Source: Phytopseudomonas punonensis (GTDB lineage Bacteria; Pseudomonadota; Gammaproteobacteria; Pseudomonadales; Pseudomonadaceae). From it: a DNA stretch of 64,000 nucleotides. The notes below the pieces were generated by a model, which did not search any database, was not told the DNA's origin, and saw only the letters and a program-made list of their open reading frames with translations. The stretch is taken from contig NZ_FRBQ01000001.1 in assembly GCF_900142655.1 (NCBI RefSeq), positions 560,115-624,114 on the forward strand. Reading direction: 5' to 3'. The first letter of the stretch is position 1; the number at the start of each line of letters is the position of its first letter. Positions 27,566 through 37,827 of the stretch are shown here, one piece after another. The translations under genes were made by a program, and so were the position numbers.

Positions 27566-28413
27566 GTGCCCCGGTCAGCCGAGAGTCCTACCGTCACCAG
27601 CCACGATAACTCCAGCGTCCAGCAGGCGCAGAGCTATGCCTACGCAGAACTTGGGGTCCCCGAAATTGCGGGTTCTGCGGTTCTTGCCCAGGAAAGCGCG
27701 CTGGCGATCAGCTACAACGGCATCAGCTATGCGGTGATGATGGTTTCACCGACCGCGGTGGAAGATTTTATTGCTGGTTTCAGCCTTAGCAGCGCCGTCG
27801 TCGACACCATCGACGATATTTATGACATCCGCCTGCATCACCTTGGCCCGGCCATCAGAGCCGAGGTAGAGATCAGCAGTCGCGCCTTCTGGGCGATGAA
27901 GCAGCAACGCAGGCAACTGGCAGGCAATAGCGGCTGCGGCCTATGCGGCGTCGAAGCACTCGATCAGGCACTACCACAGCTAAATACGCTGGAGCAATGT
28001 GACCTGCCGGACGCAGCTCACCTGGTCGGCCTGCGCGAACGCATCGCCGCCGTGCAGGATCTGGCCCGACGCAGCGGCGCCTTGCACGCAGCGTTGTACG
28101 TAGACGGTGACGGCGAGATACGCGCCTGCCGCGAAGACATCGGCCGGCACAACGCGCTGGACAAGCTGATCGGCGCGTTGCTGCGCGAGAAACATGACGT
28201 GCGCCAAGGCTTTGCGGTGGTCACCAGCCGCTGCAGCCTGGAACTGATTCACAAGGCGGTCAGAGCCGGCATCGGCAATCTGGTCAGCCTTTCGGCCCCG
28301 ACCGCCCTTACCGTGCAATGGGCGCGCCGGCACAACCTCAACCTGATTCATTTGCCCCACCACAGCGCGCCGCGGGTCTACAGCCCCGCTCCGCCTGCAA
28401 GAGAAGAACAGCC

Positions 28414-28417
<4 letters not shown>
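27566..28417 (+). CDS. fdhD: Formate dehydrogenase accessory sulfurtransferase FdhD
   Basis: A 283-residue protein that transfers sulfur from IscS to the molybdenum cofactor of formate-dehydrogenase-type enzymes. The sulfur-carrying cysteines are Cys124 and Cys127 in NSGCGLCG. CREDIGRHNALDKLIG and FAVVTSRCSLELIHKA are the other family blocks. The start is GTG at 27566, with AGGTGA 7 bases upstream and no in-frame ATG in a suitable place. The stop overlaps the start of the YdeP-type oxidoreductase (ATGA), pairing the accessory protein with its likely client. Confidence 0.93.
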
Positions 28418-30735
<2,318 letters not shown>

Positions 30736-30750
30736 GGCCAGACGCTACGG

Positions 30751-30774
30751 CTCCCGCCTCATATGAGGTGGGAG
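30751..30774 (+). terminator. Hairpin downstream of the fdhD-YdeP operon
   Basis: CTCCCGCCTCAT pairs with ATGAGGTGGGAG (one mismatch), 16 bases after the stop codon. There is no T-tract, so it may be an mRNA-stabilising hairpin rather than a true terminator. Confidence 0.45.
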
Positions 30775-30880
30775 CTAAGCGCAGGATAGATGCAGCTCGT
30801 CGGAATCTGCGGCACATCGCGCAAAAAATCCCCTCTGATGTCCCTTTGCCGTTACGCGTGTCGGTTAACGTGCCCACCTA

Positions 30881-31036
30881 AGAACCTGCTCACGATCTGC
30901 TGCGCGTCGGCGCTCCTGCGTTAAAAACAAGCTCGAAATGCTCATTTACAGCTCGTAAACTCCGCTTCCTCGCTTGTTTTTGCGGGGCCGCCTAGGCCTT
31001 GTATCGCTCTAGCTCGCGAGATCGTGAACAGGCTCT
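30881..31036. repeat. 156-base MITE-like element
   Basis: Terminal inverted repeats AGAACCTGCTCACGATCT (30881-30898) and AGATCGTGAACAGGCTCT (31019-31036) match at 16 of 18 positions. Inner segments AAAAACAAGC and GCTTGTTTTT also pair, so the whole element can fold into a long hairpin. It encodes nothing. It fills the middle of the 452-base gap between the YdeP-type gene and the porin-like gene; the remainder of the gap shows no gene. Confidence 0.75.
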
Positions 31037-31187
31037 AAGCGCTCGACCGAAGCGCGTAATGCTTTCAGCCCAAGCCACGATGTGGCCCTTCGGGTTTCTG
31101 CCAAACCTGCGACAACCATGCGAATGACTGCCAAGCCTTATTAGCGCTGCTTGGCGCTTGCGTCATTGGCTGCAATGGGGGAAGACC

Positions 31188-31907
31188 ATGCGGTTTTCAT
31201 CTGCCGTCCTGCTTGGGACGGTCTTGCTGAGTATCCACGCCGAGGCGGCCCTGCTGGTGCGGGAAGTGGGTGACTACGATCTGAGTCTGGGCACTACACC
31301 AAGTCGCAGCATGGCCCAAGGCTTGGTCAAGCCGCAAAGCGGCGGCGCCTTTCACGGCGGTCTCGACCTGAGCCACCCTAGTGGTTGGTACTTGGGCCAG
31401 TGGTCGCCCAATCTCGGCATCAGCCCGGGCAGCCAGATGGAACTCAACAGCTATGTGGGCTACAGGCAGCAGTTCGTCGACTCGCTCGGTTACGAGCTCG
31501 GCACTATCCGCTACAGCCATCCGGGCTACAGCCACCTCGATAGCCAGGACGTGTACGCAGGCGTGACCTACGATGCGCGTCGTTTCGGATTTTCCTTCAG
31601 CAACGATCCGAATCGCTTCAACAGCACGATGCTCGCCGACCTGGGCCGCGTAAAACTGCTGGGAATGGCCGTGATCGTGCGTTACGGCAACCACCTGCTC
31701 GAAACCCCGAAGAACATTTCCGGCGGCGGCCAGGTCAGCTCTTTCAACGACTGGTCACTGAGCCTTTCGCGCCCGTGGAAGGGTATCGACTTCGATTTTT
31801 CATATTCGGATTCGAGCCTGAGCGGCAACGCCTGCTCAGCCTACTCAGGCCACAACACCGAGTGCGAGGGCTGGTTTTCGATCAAAGCCTCGAGATCGCT
31901 GTTCTAG
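31188..31907 (+). CDS. TorF-like putative outer membrane porin
   Basis: A 239-residue exported protein with a signal peptide (about 1-20, ending SIHAEA). The mature part alternates short amphipathic beta strands rich in Tyr/Gly/Ser (for example SYVGYRQQFVDSLGYELGTI and VYAGVTYDARRFGFSFS) and ends in Phe, as outer membrane barrels do. It resembles the TorF/conserved-hypothetical-2001 porin-like family, whose substrate is unknown. Two cysteines near the end (ACSAYSGHNTEC) could form a disulfide loop. ATG 31188 is preferred because GGGGGAAGA precedes it. It appears monocistronic. Confidence 0.72.
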   Translation: MRFSSAVLLGTVLLSIHAEAALLVREVGDYDLSLGTTPSRSMAQGLVKPQSGGAFHGGLDLSHPSGWYLGQWSPNLGISPGSQMELNSYVGYRQQFVDSLGYELGTIRYSHPGYSHLDSQDVYAGVTYDARRFGFSFSNDPNRFNSTMLADLGRVKLLGMAVIVRYGNHLLETPKNISGGGQVSSFNDWSLSLSRPWKGIDFDFSYSDSSLSGNACSAYSGHNTECEGWFSIKASRSLF

Positions 31908-32110
31908 AGGCTTTGCCGCTTAATGGTCACAATCGCCAACAGCGAACCCCACACATCTTGATACATTCATTCATGTATCTTTAAATCCCCTCATGGGAAT
32001 TTCTTCTCCATCCAACCTCTAAGTGATGTCGCCTGCACTGCATGGCTGACCGCAAGAACCATGGCAATGCCATGGCTACGCCCGCAAGGGTCATTTTCGA
32101 GGGTTGCGCG

Positions 32111-32545
32111 ATGCGTACATTCCTTACCGCACTGGCTTTCAGTGCAATGGTTTCTCCCCTGGCCTATGCCGATACCACCAAGACTGCCATCGGCAGCGGG
32201 GTCGGCGGCGCGCTGGGCAATATCGTCGGCCAGCAGTTGGGAGGCAGCACAGGCGCCACCATTGGTGCTGGCCTGGGCGGCGCGGCCGGTGGCGCCATCA
32301 GCTCACGCAACAAGACCGAAGCTGCACTGGGCGGCGGCCTGGGCGCCGCAGGTGGCTCGGTGCTCGGCAATCAGTTTGGCGGCAGCACGGGCTCGACCAT
32401 TGGTGCCGGCCTGGGTGGCGCGGCTGGCGGTGCATTGGCCAACGAGATGGCCGACAGCAACCGCAACGAATCCCGCTATCGTGACAACGGCCATCGCCAT
32501 GGCAAGAAGCACAATAAACGTCACCACAAGCATCGTCACCGCTAA
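32111..32545 (+). CDS. Exported glycine-zipper protein with His-rich tail
   Basis: A 144-residue protein with a signal peptide (about 1-21, ending PLAYA). Two near-identical glycine-zipper repeats of about 50 residues follow (GGSTGATIGAGLGGAAGGAI and GGSTGSTIGAGLGGAAGGAL), which would form membrane-inserting helical hairpins. The C-terminal 20 residues are His/Lys/Arg-rich (HRHGKKHNKRHHKHRHR), a possible metal or anionic-polymer binding tail. GAGGG lies about 7 bases before ATG 32111. The function is unknown; glycine-zipper envelope proteins of this kind are often stress-related. Confidence 0.8.
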   Translation: MRTFLTALAFSAMVSPLAYADTTKTAIGSGVGGALGNIVGQQLGGSTGATIGAGLGGAAGGAISSRNKTEAALGGGLGAAGGSVLGNQFGGSTGSTIGAGLGGAAGGALANEMADSNRNESRYRDNGHRHGKKHNKRHHKHRHR

Positions 32546-32559
32546 TCATCCGTATCAAC

Positions 32560-32587
32560 AACAAGGGCGCCTCAGGGCGCCCTTGTT
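32560..32587. terminator. Bidirectional terminator between converging genes
   Basis: AACAAGGGCGC, loop CTCAGG, GCGCCCTTGTT: an 11-bp perfect stem between the stop codons of the glycine-zipper gene (plus) and the thioesterase gene (minus). Confidence 0.75.
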
Positions 32588-32590
32588 CGT

Positions 32591-33025
32591 TCAGGCTGGC
32601 AGTAACGACTCCATTGCCTGGCGTAATAACTGTGGAATCGTCACAGGCTGGTTGCTCTGGCGATCCACGAAAACATGCACGAAACGCCCTGCCGCACAGG
32701 CTTGCGACTCCCCTTCACGAAACACTGCCAACTCGTACTGCACCGAGCTGTTACCCAACTTGCCGACACGCAGGCCGACTTCGATGCGTTCGGGAAAGGC
32801 GATCGATTCGAAGTAGTCGCAACTGGAGCTGACCACAAAGCCTACGACTTCACCGCGATGGATATCCAGGCCGCCCGCCTCGATAAGGTAGCTGTTCACG
32901 GCAGTGTCGAAATAGCTGTAATAGGTAACGTTGTTGACGTGCCCATACAGGTCGTTGTCATGCCAGCGGGTGGTGACCGGCTGAAAATGCCGGTAGTGCT
33001 CGCGCAGATGCTGCGGCTGTTCCAT
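32591..33025 (-). CDS. Acyl-CoA thioesterase, hotdog fold (4HBT)
   Basis: A 144-residue single hotdog-domain thioesterase. The signature WHDNDLYGHVNNVTYYSYFD (21-40) carries the catalytic aspartate (Asp25) and the GHVNN helix start of the 4-hydroxybenzoyl-CoA thioesterase/YbgC group. It should hydrolyse an acyl- or aroyl-CoA in the cytoplasm; chain preference is unknown. AAGGTGT lies about 6 bases upstream of ATG 33025. It lies 80 bases downstream of the iron-type dehydrogenase gene on the same strand and may be cotranscribed. Confidence 0.88.
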   Translation of the reverse strand: MEQPQHLREHYRHFQPVTTRWHDNDLYGHVNNVTYYSYFDTAVNSYLIEAGGLDIHRGEVVGFVVSSSCDYFESIAFPERIEVGLRVGKLGNSSVQYELAVFREGESQACAAGRFVHVFVDRQSNQPVTIPQLLRQAMESLLPA

Positions 33026-33105
33026 GAATCGACACCTTGCAAAAAAGCCAAGCCGGCATGGTGCCGGCCTCAGCTGTCAGTGGCAACTCACGCTATCGCC
33101 ACCTA

Positions 33106-34269
33106 TCAATAGGCGACCTGATAAATAGCCAGCGCATGAGCCTGAGTCATTGCACGTGGGTTATTGGCCAGCAGTCGCTCATGCAACATGGCGTCCGTTG
33201 CCAGACGTGGCAGTAACGCCTGATCCACCCCCACATCACGCAAACGTACCGGCAAACCACTGCGCTCACTAAGATCCGCCAGCTCGATGATGAACTGCTC
33301 GGTGTGATCAGTCGCATCCCCGCCACGCAGGCGCTCGCCGAGCAACAGCGGCGCCAGCTCTTCGTAGAGTGGCGCGGCAACCGAGGCATTGAACCCCAGC
33401 ACATGGGGCAGCAACACCGCCGCACTTACCCCATGTGGTACCTGACAATGCCCACAGAGCGGATAGGCCAGCGCATGCACGGCTGCCAGTGGCGCGTTGG
33501 CGTAGGCCTGGCCAGCGAGACAAGCGCCCAGCAGCATAGCCTGACGCGCCTCAAGATTGCCGCCGTTATGCACCGCCTCATCCAGATTGGCGCCCAGCAG
33601 CCGTAAGGCTTCACGGGCGAGCATATCGGACAGCGGATTCTTGCGCCGTGCGCCGGTATAGGCCTCGACCGCGTGCCCCATGGCCAACATGCCACAGGCG
33701 GCGGTAATCGGCGCCGGCAGTTGCAGGGTGAGCTCGGCATCGAGCAGTGCCAGGTCTGGCAGCAGTCGCGCCGACACCACAGCGACCCGCGTAGCATGCT
33801 TCGTGGTGACCACGGCTATGGGGGTCACTTCGGAGCCGCTACCAGCCGTAGTGGGTACCTGAATAAGTGGCAGGCGCTGGCCTACGGCCTTGTCGATGCC
33901 ATACAGATCACTCAACGACTGTCGGCAATCCGGATGAGCCAACTGCGCAACCAGCTTGGCCACATCCAGCGAGCTGCCACCGCCGAAGCCGACGACCAGA
34001 TTCGCCTGCACATTTTTGGCGAACTGGGCGGCATCCGTCACCACGTTTTCAGGCGCTCCGGTCTTTACATCGTCGAAGACGTGCAGCGCCACTTCGCTAC
34101 CAGCGAAGGCCGCACGCAGCTCATCGAAAATGCCCAGCCGGGCTACGCCCGCATCGGTTATCACTACCACGGAGCGCGCGCTCCACGCTTTGCAAAGCGG
34201 CAATAACCGCTGCACGGCACCGGGTTCGCAAATGAGATGGGCGGCTGTAGCGAAACTGAATGGCTGCAT
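33106..34269 (-). CDS. Iron-type alcohol dehydrogenase family protein with altered metal site
   Basis: A 387-residue group III (iron-containing) alcohol dehydrogenase. The NAD(P)-binding GFGGGSSLDVAKLVA (94-108) and VPTTAGSGSEVTPIAVVT (138-155) are intact. Of the usual metal ligands (Asp, His, His, His), the three histidines are present: His199 in MGHAVEAYTG, His265 in VHALAYPLCG and His279 in VPHGVSA. The canonical aspartate of the GMDAL.HA motif is Leu195 (ACGMLAMGHA). The protein may use another ligand or have changed metal dependence. ATG 34269 has GAGGA about 7 bases upstream. The substrate is unknown; aldehyde/alcohol interconversion is the family role. Confidence 0.87.
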   Translation of the reverse strand: MQPFSFATAAHLICEPGAVQRLLPLCKAWSARSVVVITDAGVARLGIFDELRAAFAGSEVALHVFDDVKTGAPENVVTDAAQFAKNVQANLVVGFGGGSSLDVAKLVAQLAHPDCRQSLSDLYGIDKAVGQRLPLIQVPTTAGSGSEVTPIAVVTTKHATRVAVVSARLLPDLALLDAELTLQLPAPITAACGMLAMGHAVEAYTGARRKNPLSDMLAREALRLLGANLDEAVHNGGNLEARQAMLLGACLAGQAYANAPLAAVHALAYPLCGHCQVPHGVSAAVLLPHVLGFNASVAAPLYEELAPLLLGERLRGGDATDHTEQFIIELADLSERSGLPVRLRDVGVDQALLPRLATDAMLHERLLANNPRAMTQAHALAIYQVAY

Positions 34270-34686
34270 GACGCTTTCCTCTTCATGTTTTGCGCGGGAA
34301 TCCGCACACCTGAAGGCCATGCCCCTGTGTCGTGCTCGCAGTACTGCATCCCGGCAAGGCCTTTGTTCATAGTAGGCCGAGAACCCACATCTGCCCGGAA
34401 ATGCATCCCGGCAAAGGCCGTTCGTCGTTTAATCACGGAGTACCGCATGCCGCGAAAACGCCCACGGCCTGTGCACAGCTTTTCTCGGCCTCGTGGCCCG
34501 AAGCAACGCAAGCCAGTATCCATGCAGGTTTCACGAGTTACTGAGAGGATCAATGCAAATGCACGACATTGATTGCTCAGAAAAGTGCTAGTCCATCCAG
34601 TTCTTGTGGTTATGACATATCCGCCTAAAGCCGGTGCGCAGCACGTTTTAGACTCAAACCATCGAAGTGAAAGACGGAGGTGACTC
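34270..34686. other. 417-base intergenic region with direct repeats
   Basis: This region lies between divergently transcribed genes and should hold both promoters. TGCATCCCGGCAAGGCC (34345-34361) and TGCATCCCGGCAAAGGCC (34402-34419) are direct repeats 57 bases apart, and a degenerate third unit (TACCGCATGCCGCG) starts at 34441. They could be regulator-binding sites or remnants of a repeat. No convincing gene, RNA or terminator is seen; the short frames crossing it lack a ribosome binding site. Confidence 0.5.
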
Positions 34687-35202
34687 ATGCCCCTTTCTAT
34701 CGACGGCATGAATGTAGGTCAGTACAGCTACCGGCCGGTTGGCACTGTCGGTAACTCATTGCAAACCAATGCGCTGGATCGGGTGCAGCCCACCGCCCAA
34801 CGGCTAAATGATGCTCAGCAGCAACTTTTGGAGCGTCGGCAGCTCGATCAGGAGCGCCAAGAGGAGCTGCGCGAGGCACGCGAGCAAGCACGTGAAGAGC
34901 GAGTCGCTCAGCAGGAGCAGCAACAAGAGCGGGCTCTGCAGCTGCGCCTTGATCGCCAGCAGGCGGCCCAGGCGCTCGACGAGCAACTACGCGAGCAGCG
35001 CCTTGAGGCCCTGCAGGAACAACGACTGGAGGCACTCAATCCGTTGTCGCCCGAAAGCCTGGCCAGGCAGCGCGTGCAGACAGATAACACGTTGCCGGCG
35101 AGCAACGCTGCTCAGCTCAACCCGCGTCTGGCTGCCGAGGCGATTTCCACGTATCGCCAAACAGAGTCGCCAGACTTCATCAGCCGCAGCCTCGTCGCCT
35201 GA
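34687..35202 (+). CDS. Hypothetical coiled-coil protein
   Basis: A 171-residue protein with no family I recognise. Residues about 38-115 are a continuous Glu/Gln/Arg/Leu-rich helix with heptad character (LLERRQLDQERQEELREAR and so on), predicted to form a long coiled coil. The ends are Asn/Ser/Pro-rich and probably disordered. There is no signal peptide or membrane segment. A near-perfect ribosome binding site (GGAGGTGA) lies 4 bases before ATG 34687, so expression is likely efficient. It stands alone, followed by an exceptionally strong hairpin. The QR-rich helix gives ambiguous similarity to many coiled coils, so no function is offered. Confidence 0.8.
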   Translation: MPLSIDGMNVGQYSYRPVGTVGNSLQTNALDRVQPTAQRLNDAQQQLLERRQLDQERQEELREAREQAREERVAQQEQQQERALQLRLDRQQAAQALDEQLREQRLEALQEQRLEALNPLSPESLARQRVQTDNTLPASNAAQLNPRLAAEAISTYRQTESPDFISRSLVA

Positions 35203-35203
35203 C

Positions 35204-35252
35204 AAACGAATCGGGTCCTGTGTAACGCCGTTACACAGGACCCGATTCGTTT
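35204..35252. terminator. 23-bp perfect hairpin after the coiled-coil gene
   Basis: The arms at 35204-35226 and 35230-35252 are exact complements (AAACGAATCGGGTCCTGTGT then AAC; GTT then the reverse), with a 3-base loop GCC. The start overlaps the stop region of the coiled-coil gene. It is A-rich at one foot and T-rich at the other, so it should terminate in both directions. Confidence 0.8.
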
Positions 35253-35314
35253 ATAGGTGCGCTTTGGTACTGAGCTAGCGCTCACCTGCAAGCCAGATGA
35301 GCACCATTTAACGA

Positions 35315-35737
35315 TCAGTCCTTTTCGAGTGCTTCCTGGCGCTCGAGAAATTCTTCCTGCAACAGCGCATCGGGGTTTTCCGACTCGCCCTCATGCAGTG
35401 ATTGCTCCAAATGCCCGGTACCCACCGCCTTGCTTTCCAGCTTACCGACCAGATGCTCCAAGGCGTGGCGCATTTTCTCGGCGGCACCTTCGATAGCCTG
35501 CTCCAACGACTCGGCCTTGTGGGTCACCGACAGCGGCTGATGCCCTTTTGGGCGAGCCTCGATCTGGCAGCGCTTGTCGTCTGCACCGCCCTTTCCGGCG
35601 TTCTCGTCACTGATATGCACTTCTACCCGCGACAGAAATTCCTCGTAGCGATCCAGTCGATCCGCCACCGATGCGCCGACCCATTCCTGGAGTCGCGCGC
35701 TGCCTTCGATATGGTTGCTGTTCACGTGAACTTGCAT
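35315..35737 (-). CDS. Ribosome hibernation factor-like protein (HPF/S30EA family)
   Basis: A 140-residue protein whose first ~100 residues fit the HPF/RaiA fold: MQVHVNSNHIEGSARLQEWV, then RLDRYEEFLSRVEVHISDEN, and a basic strand ARPKGHQPLSVTHKAESLEQ. These proteins bind the 30S A/P site and silence ribosomes in stationary phase or stress. The tail (residues 105-140) is acidic, and the dimerising C-terminal domain of long HPF is absent. Canonical Pseudomonas hpf lies in the rpoN cluster, so this is probably a paralogue. GAGGA lies 5 bases before the ATG. Confidence 0.8.
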   Translation of the reverse strand: MQVHVNSNHIEGSARLQEWVGASVADRLDRYEEFLSRVEVHISDENAGKGGADDKRCQIEARPKGHQPLSVTHKAESLEQAIEGAAEKMRHALEHLVGKLESKAVGTGHLEQSLHEGESENPDALLQEEFLERQEALEKD

Positions 35738-35852
35738 GGTATTCCTCGCTTCTGACGGGTCTGAAAGCTTGGAGGCAGCAGATACAGACTAGGTTCCTGC
35801 TCAATGCCCCTGCTGCCACCATACGCAGCCGGGGCACACAACGGAAGGCCGA

Positions 35853-36455
35853 TCAGAAGCGGTCGCGGATCACCACTTCGTCGAACGGCAGCTTGCCAAT
35901 CCGCGGCTTGGCATCAACAGCTTTCTTGCCGACGGCAACCATCAGGCCGATCACGTGGTTGTCCGGCAGGTTGATCAGCTTGGCCACGGCATCGAAATCA
36001 AAGCCGTCCATGGGGCAGGAATCCAGACCCTTGCCACGCGCGGCCAGCATTAGCGTTTGCGCCACCAAACCACAGCTGCGCATGGTTTCGTCGCGCTGCA
36101 CCTGCGGCTTGTCGCGGTAGTAATTGTCGATGGCGCCGCCCATGAACTGCTGCACCTCAACTGGCGCACCTTCCCATACACGACTTACGTTCTTCTCCCA
36201 GCTGTCGACCTGCGCGCAGACCACCACCAGCATCGAAGCGTCGGTCATCTGCGCCTGGCCCCAACCAACTTCGCGGATCTGCTGACGCAAGGCCGGATCG
36301 CTGACTTCCACCAGGCGCACATGCTGCAGGTTGAAGGCCGTCGGCGCGAACAGCGCCAGTTGCAGCAGTTCATTCTTCTCCTCGCTGCTGAGGGTGAAAC
36401 CCGCGTCATAGACCTTGACGGCGCGGCGGCTGCGGATGGCTTCGTCGATATGCAT
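35853..36455 (-). CDS. Nitroreductase family flavoprotein
   Basis: A 200-residue FMN-dependent nitroreductase-fold protein. The N-terminal IRSRRAVKVYD is the FMN phosphate-binding arginine cluster, FAPTAFNLQHVRLVEV the second FMN contact, and GLDSCPMDGFD with LPDNHVIGLMVAVG the C-terminal block. It probably reduces nitroaromatics, quinones or related compounds with NAD(P)H in the cytoplasm; the physiological substrate is unknown. ATG 36455 has GGAG 6 bases upstream; an in-frame TTG at 36467 is less likely. Confidence 0.9.
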   Translation of the reverse strand: MHIDEAIRSRRAVKVYDAGFTLSSEEKNELLQLALFAPTAFNLQHVRLVEVSDPALRQQIREVGWGQAQMTDASMLVVVCAQVDSWEKNVSRVWEGAPVEVQQFMGGAIDNYYRDKPQVQRDETMRSCGLVAQTLMLAARGKGLDSCPMDGFDFDAVAKLINLPDNHVIGLMVAVGKKAVDAKPRIGKLPFDEVVIRDRF

Positions 36456-36699
36456 GGCAAACTCCAACAGAAATGGAAAACCCGCCCATGCTAGGCGCGC
36501 CGGCGCGATGACGCCACTTGAGCATTCCGATTGGATTCATCGCCTGTAACGATTTATTCGAACCGCGCCTGGCGCAGCCAGTCGTACATCAAAGCCGCCA
36601 GGGCGCTCGTGCAGGCATGCCAAAGTACGGTGCGCGCAATGCCCCTGCGGCTTATTAACGACTGTCCCCCGGAAAGCCTCGAGCGTTAAGCTGTCGACC

Positions 36700-37827
36700 A
36701 TGAGCCAATCGCCCTACATCCTTCCACCCGCAGCTAAAGCCGATGCACTGAAGCTCGGAGGCGACTGGACGCTCGCCCATTACGGCGCGCTGCTGGCTCA
36801 GGTGGATGCTGTCAGGCGCGACCTGGCGGATGATGCAGAGCCGGATATCAGCGCGCTGAACGCGCTGGACACCGCCGGCGCGAGCCTGCTGGTAGAATTA
36901 CTCGGCGCAGAACGCCTACTCCAGTTGCTTCCAACCGCCCAGCTCAGTACCGAACGCCGCGCTCTGCTGCACACCGTCGCCACAGCCATGCAGCAGGATC
37001 AGCCACCTGCGCACCCGGCGCGCTCAACGTATCGCGAGTTCTTCGGGCATATCGGTGAGGTGGTCGAAGGCGTCTGGCACAAGGCGGTCGGCCTGCTGGG
37101 TTTCGTGGGTCTAACGCTCAGCACCATGCTGCTGATTCTGCTCAACCCGCGCCGCTGGCGGCTGACATCGCTGGCCTCGCACCTCGAACAGATCGGCCTC
37201 AATGCTGTGCCCATCGTCGCCCTGCTGACCTTCTTGGTAGGCGCCGTGGTGGCCTTTCTCGGCGCCACTATCCTCAGAGATTTCGGCGCGACCATCTACA
37301 CGGTCGACCTGGTGGCGTTTTCCTTCCTGCGTGAATTCGGCGTGCTGCTCACTGCCATTCTCATGGCCGGCCGAACCGCCAGCGCCTTTACCGCGCAGAT
37401 TGGCTCGATGAAAGCCAACGAGGAAATCGACGCGATCCGCACGCTGGGCCTCAACCCCATGGAGCTGCTGGTGCTGCCGCGGGTGTTCGCCATGCTGATC
37501 GCCCTGCCGCTGCTGACCTTTATCGCCATGGTCTGCGGCATGCTCGGCGGCGCCATGGTGTGCATGCTGACGTTGGATATCTCACCGACGATGTTTATCA
37601 ACCTGGTGCAGCAAAACATCCCGATCAATAACTTTTTGGTGGGCATGCTCAAGGCGCCGATCTTCGCCTTTCTGATCGCGGTGATTGGTTGCCTGGAAGG
37701 TTTCAAGGTCACCGGCAGCGCCCAGTCGGTAGGCGAGCGCACCACCTCGAGCGTGGTGCAGTCGATCTTCGTGGTCATCGTGGTCGATGCCGTGGCCGCA
37801 CTGTTCTTGATGGAGATGGGCTGGTGA
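36700..37827 (+). CDS. MlaE-type ABC permease with N-terminal STAS domain
   Basis: A 375-residue inner membrane permease. Residues 1-100 form a STAS-like domain (LDTAGASLLVELLGAERLL resembles MlaB), and residues 150-375 are an MlaE permease with GRTASAFTAQIGSMKANEEIDAIRTLG, the cytoplasmic coupling helix that contacts the ATPase. Fusion of MlaB- and MlaE-like parts is known in second MCE systems. It is the first gene of a four-gene operon for lipid (probably phospholipid) transport across the envelope. The next gene starts with GTG overlapping its stop (GTGA). No strong ribosome binding site is seen before ATG 36700. Confidence 0.9.
   Translation: MSQSPYILPPAAKADALKLGGDWTLAHYGALLAQVDAVRRDLADDAEPDISALNALDTAGASLLVELLGAERLLQLLPTAQLSTERRALLHTVATAMQQDQPPAHPARSTYREFFGHIGEVVEGVWHKAVGLLGFVGLTLSTMLLILLNPRRWRLTSLASHLEQIGLNAVPIVALLTFLVGAVVAFLGATILRDFGATIYTVDLVAFSFLREFGVLLTAILMAGRTASAFTAQIGSMKANEEIDAIRTLGLNPMELLVLPRVFAMLIALPLLTFIAMVCGMLGGAMVCMLTLDISPTMFINLVQQNIPINNFLVGMLKAPIFAFLIAVIGCLEGFKVTGSAQSVGERTTSSVVQSIFVVIVVDAVAALFLMEMGW

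Noticed and set aside
34237..34572. 111-codon plus-strand frame in the dehydrogenase upstream gap
   Set aside because: It starts inside the dehydrogenase gene on the opposite strand, has no ribosome binding site, and no recognisable family.
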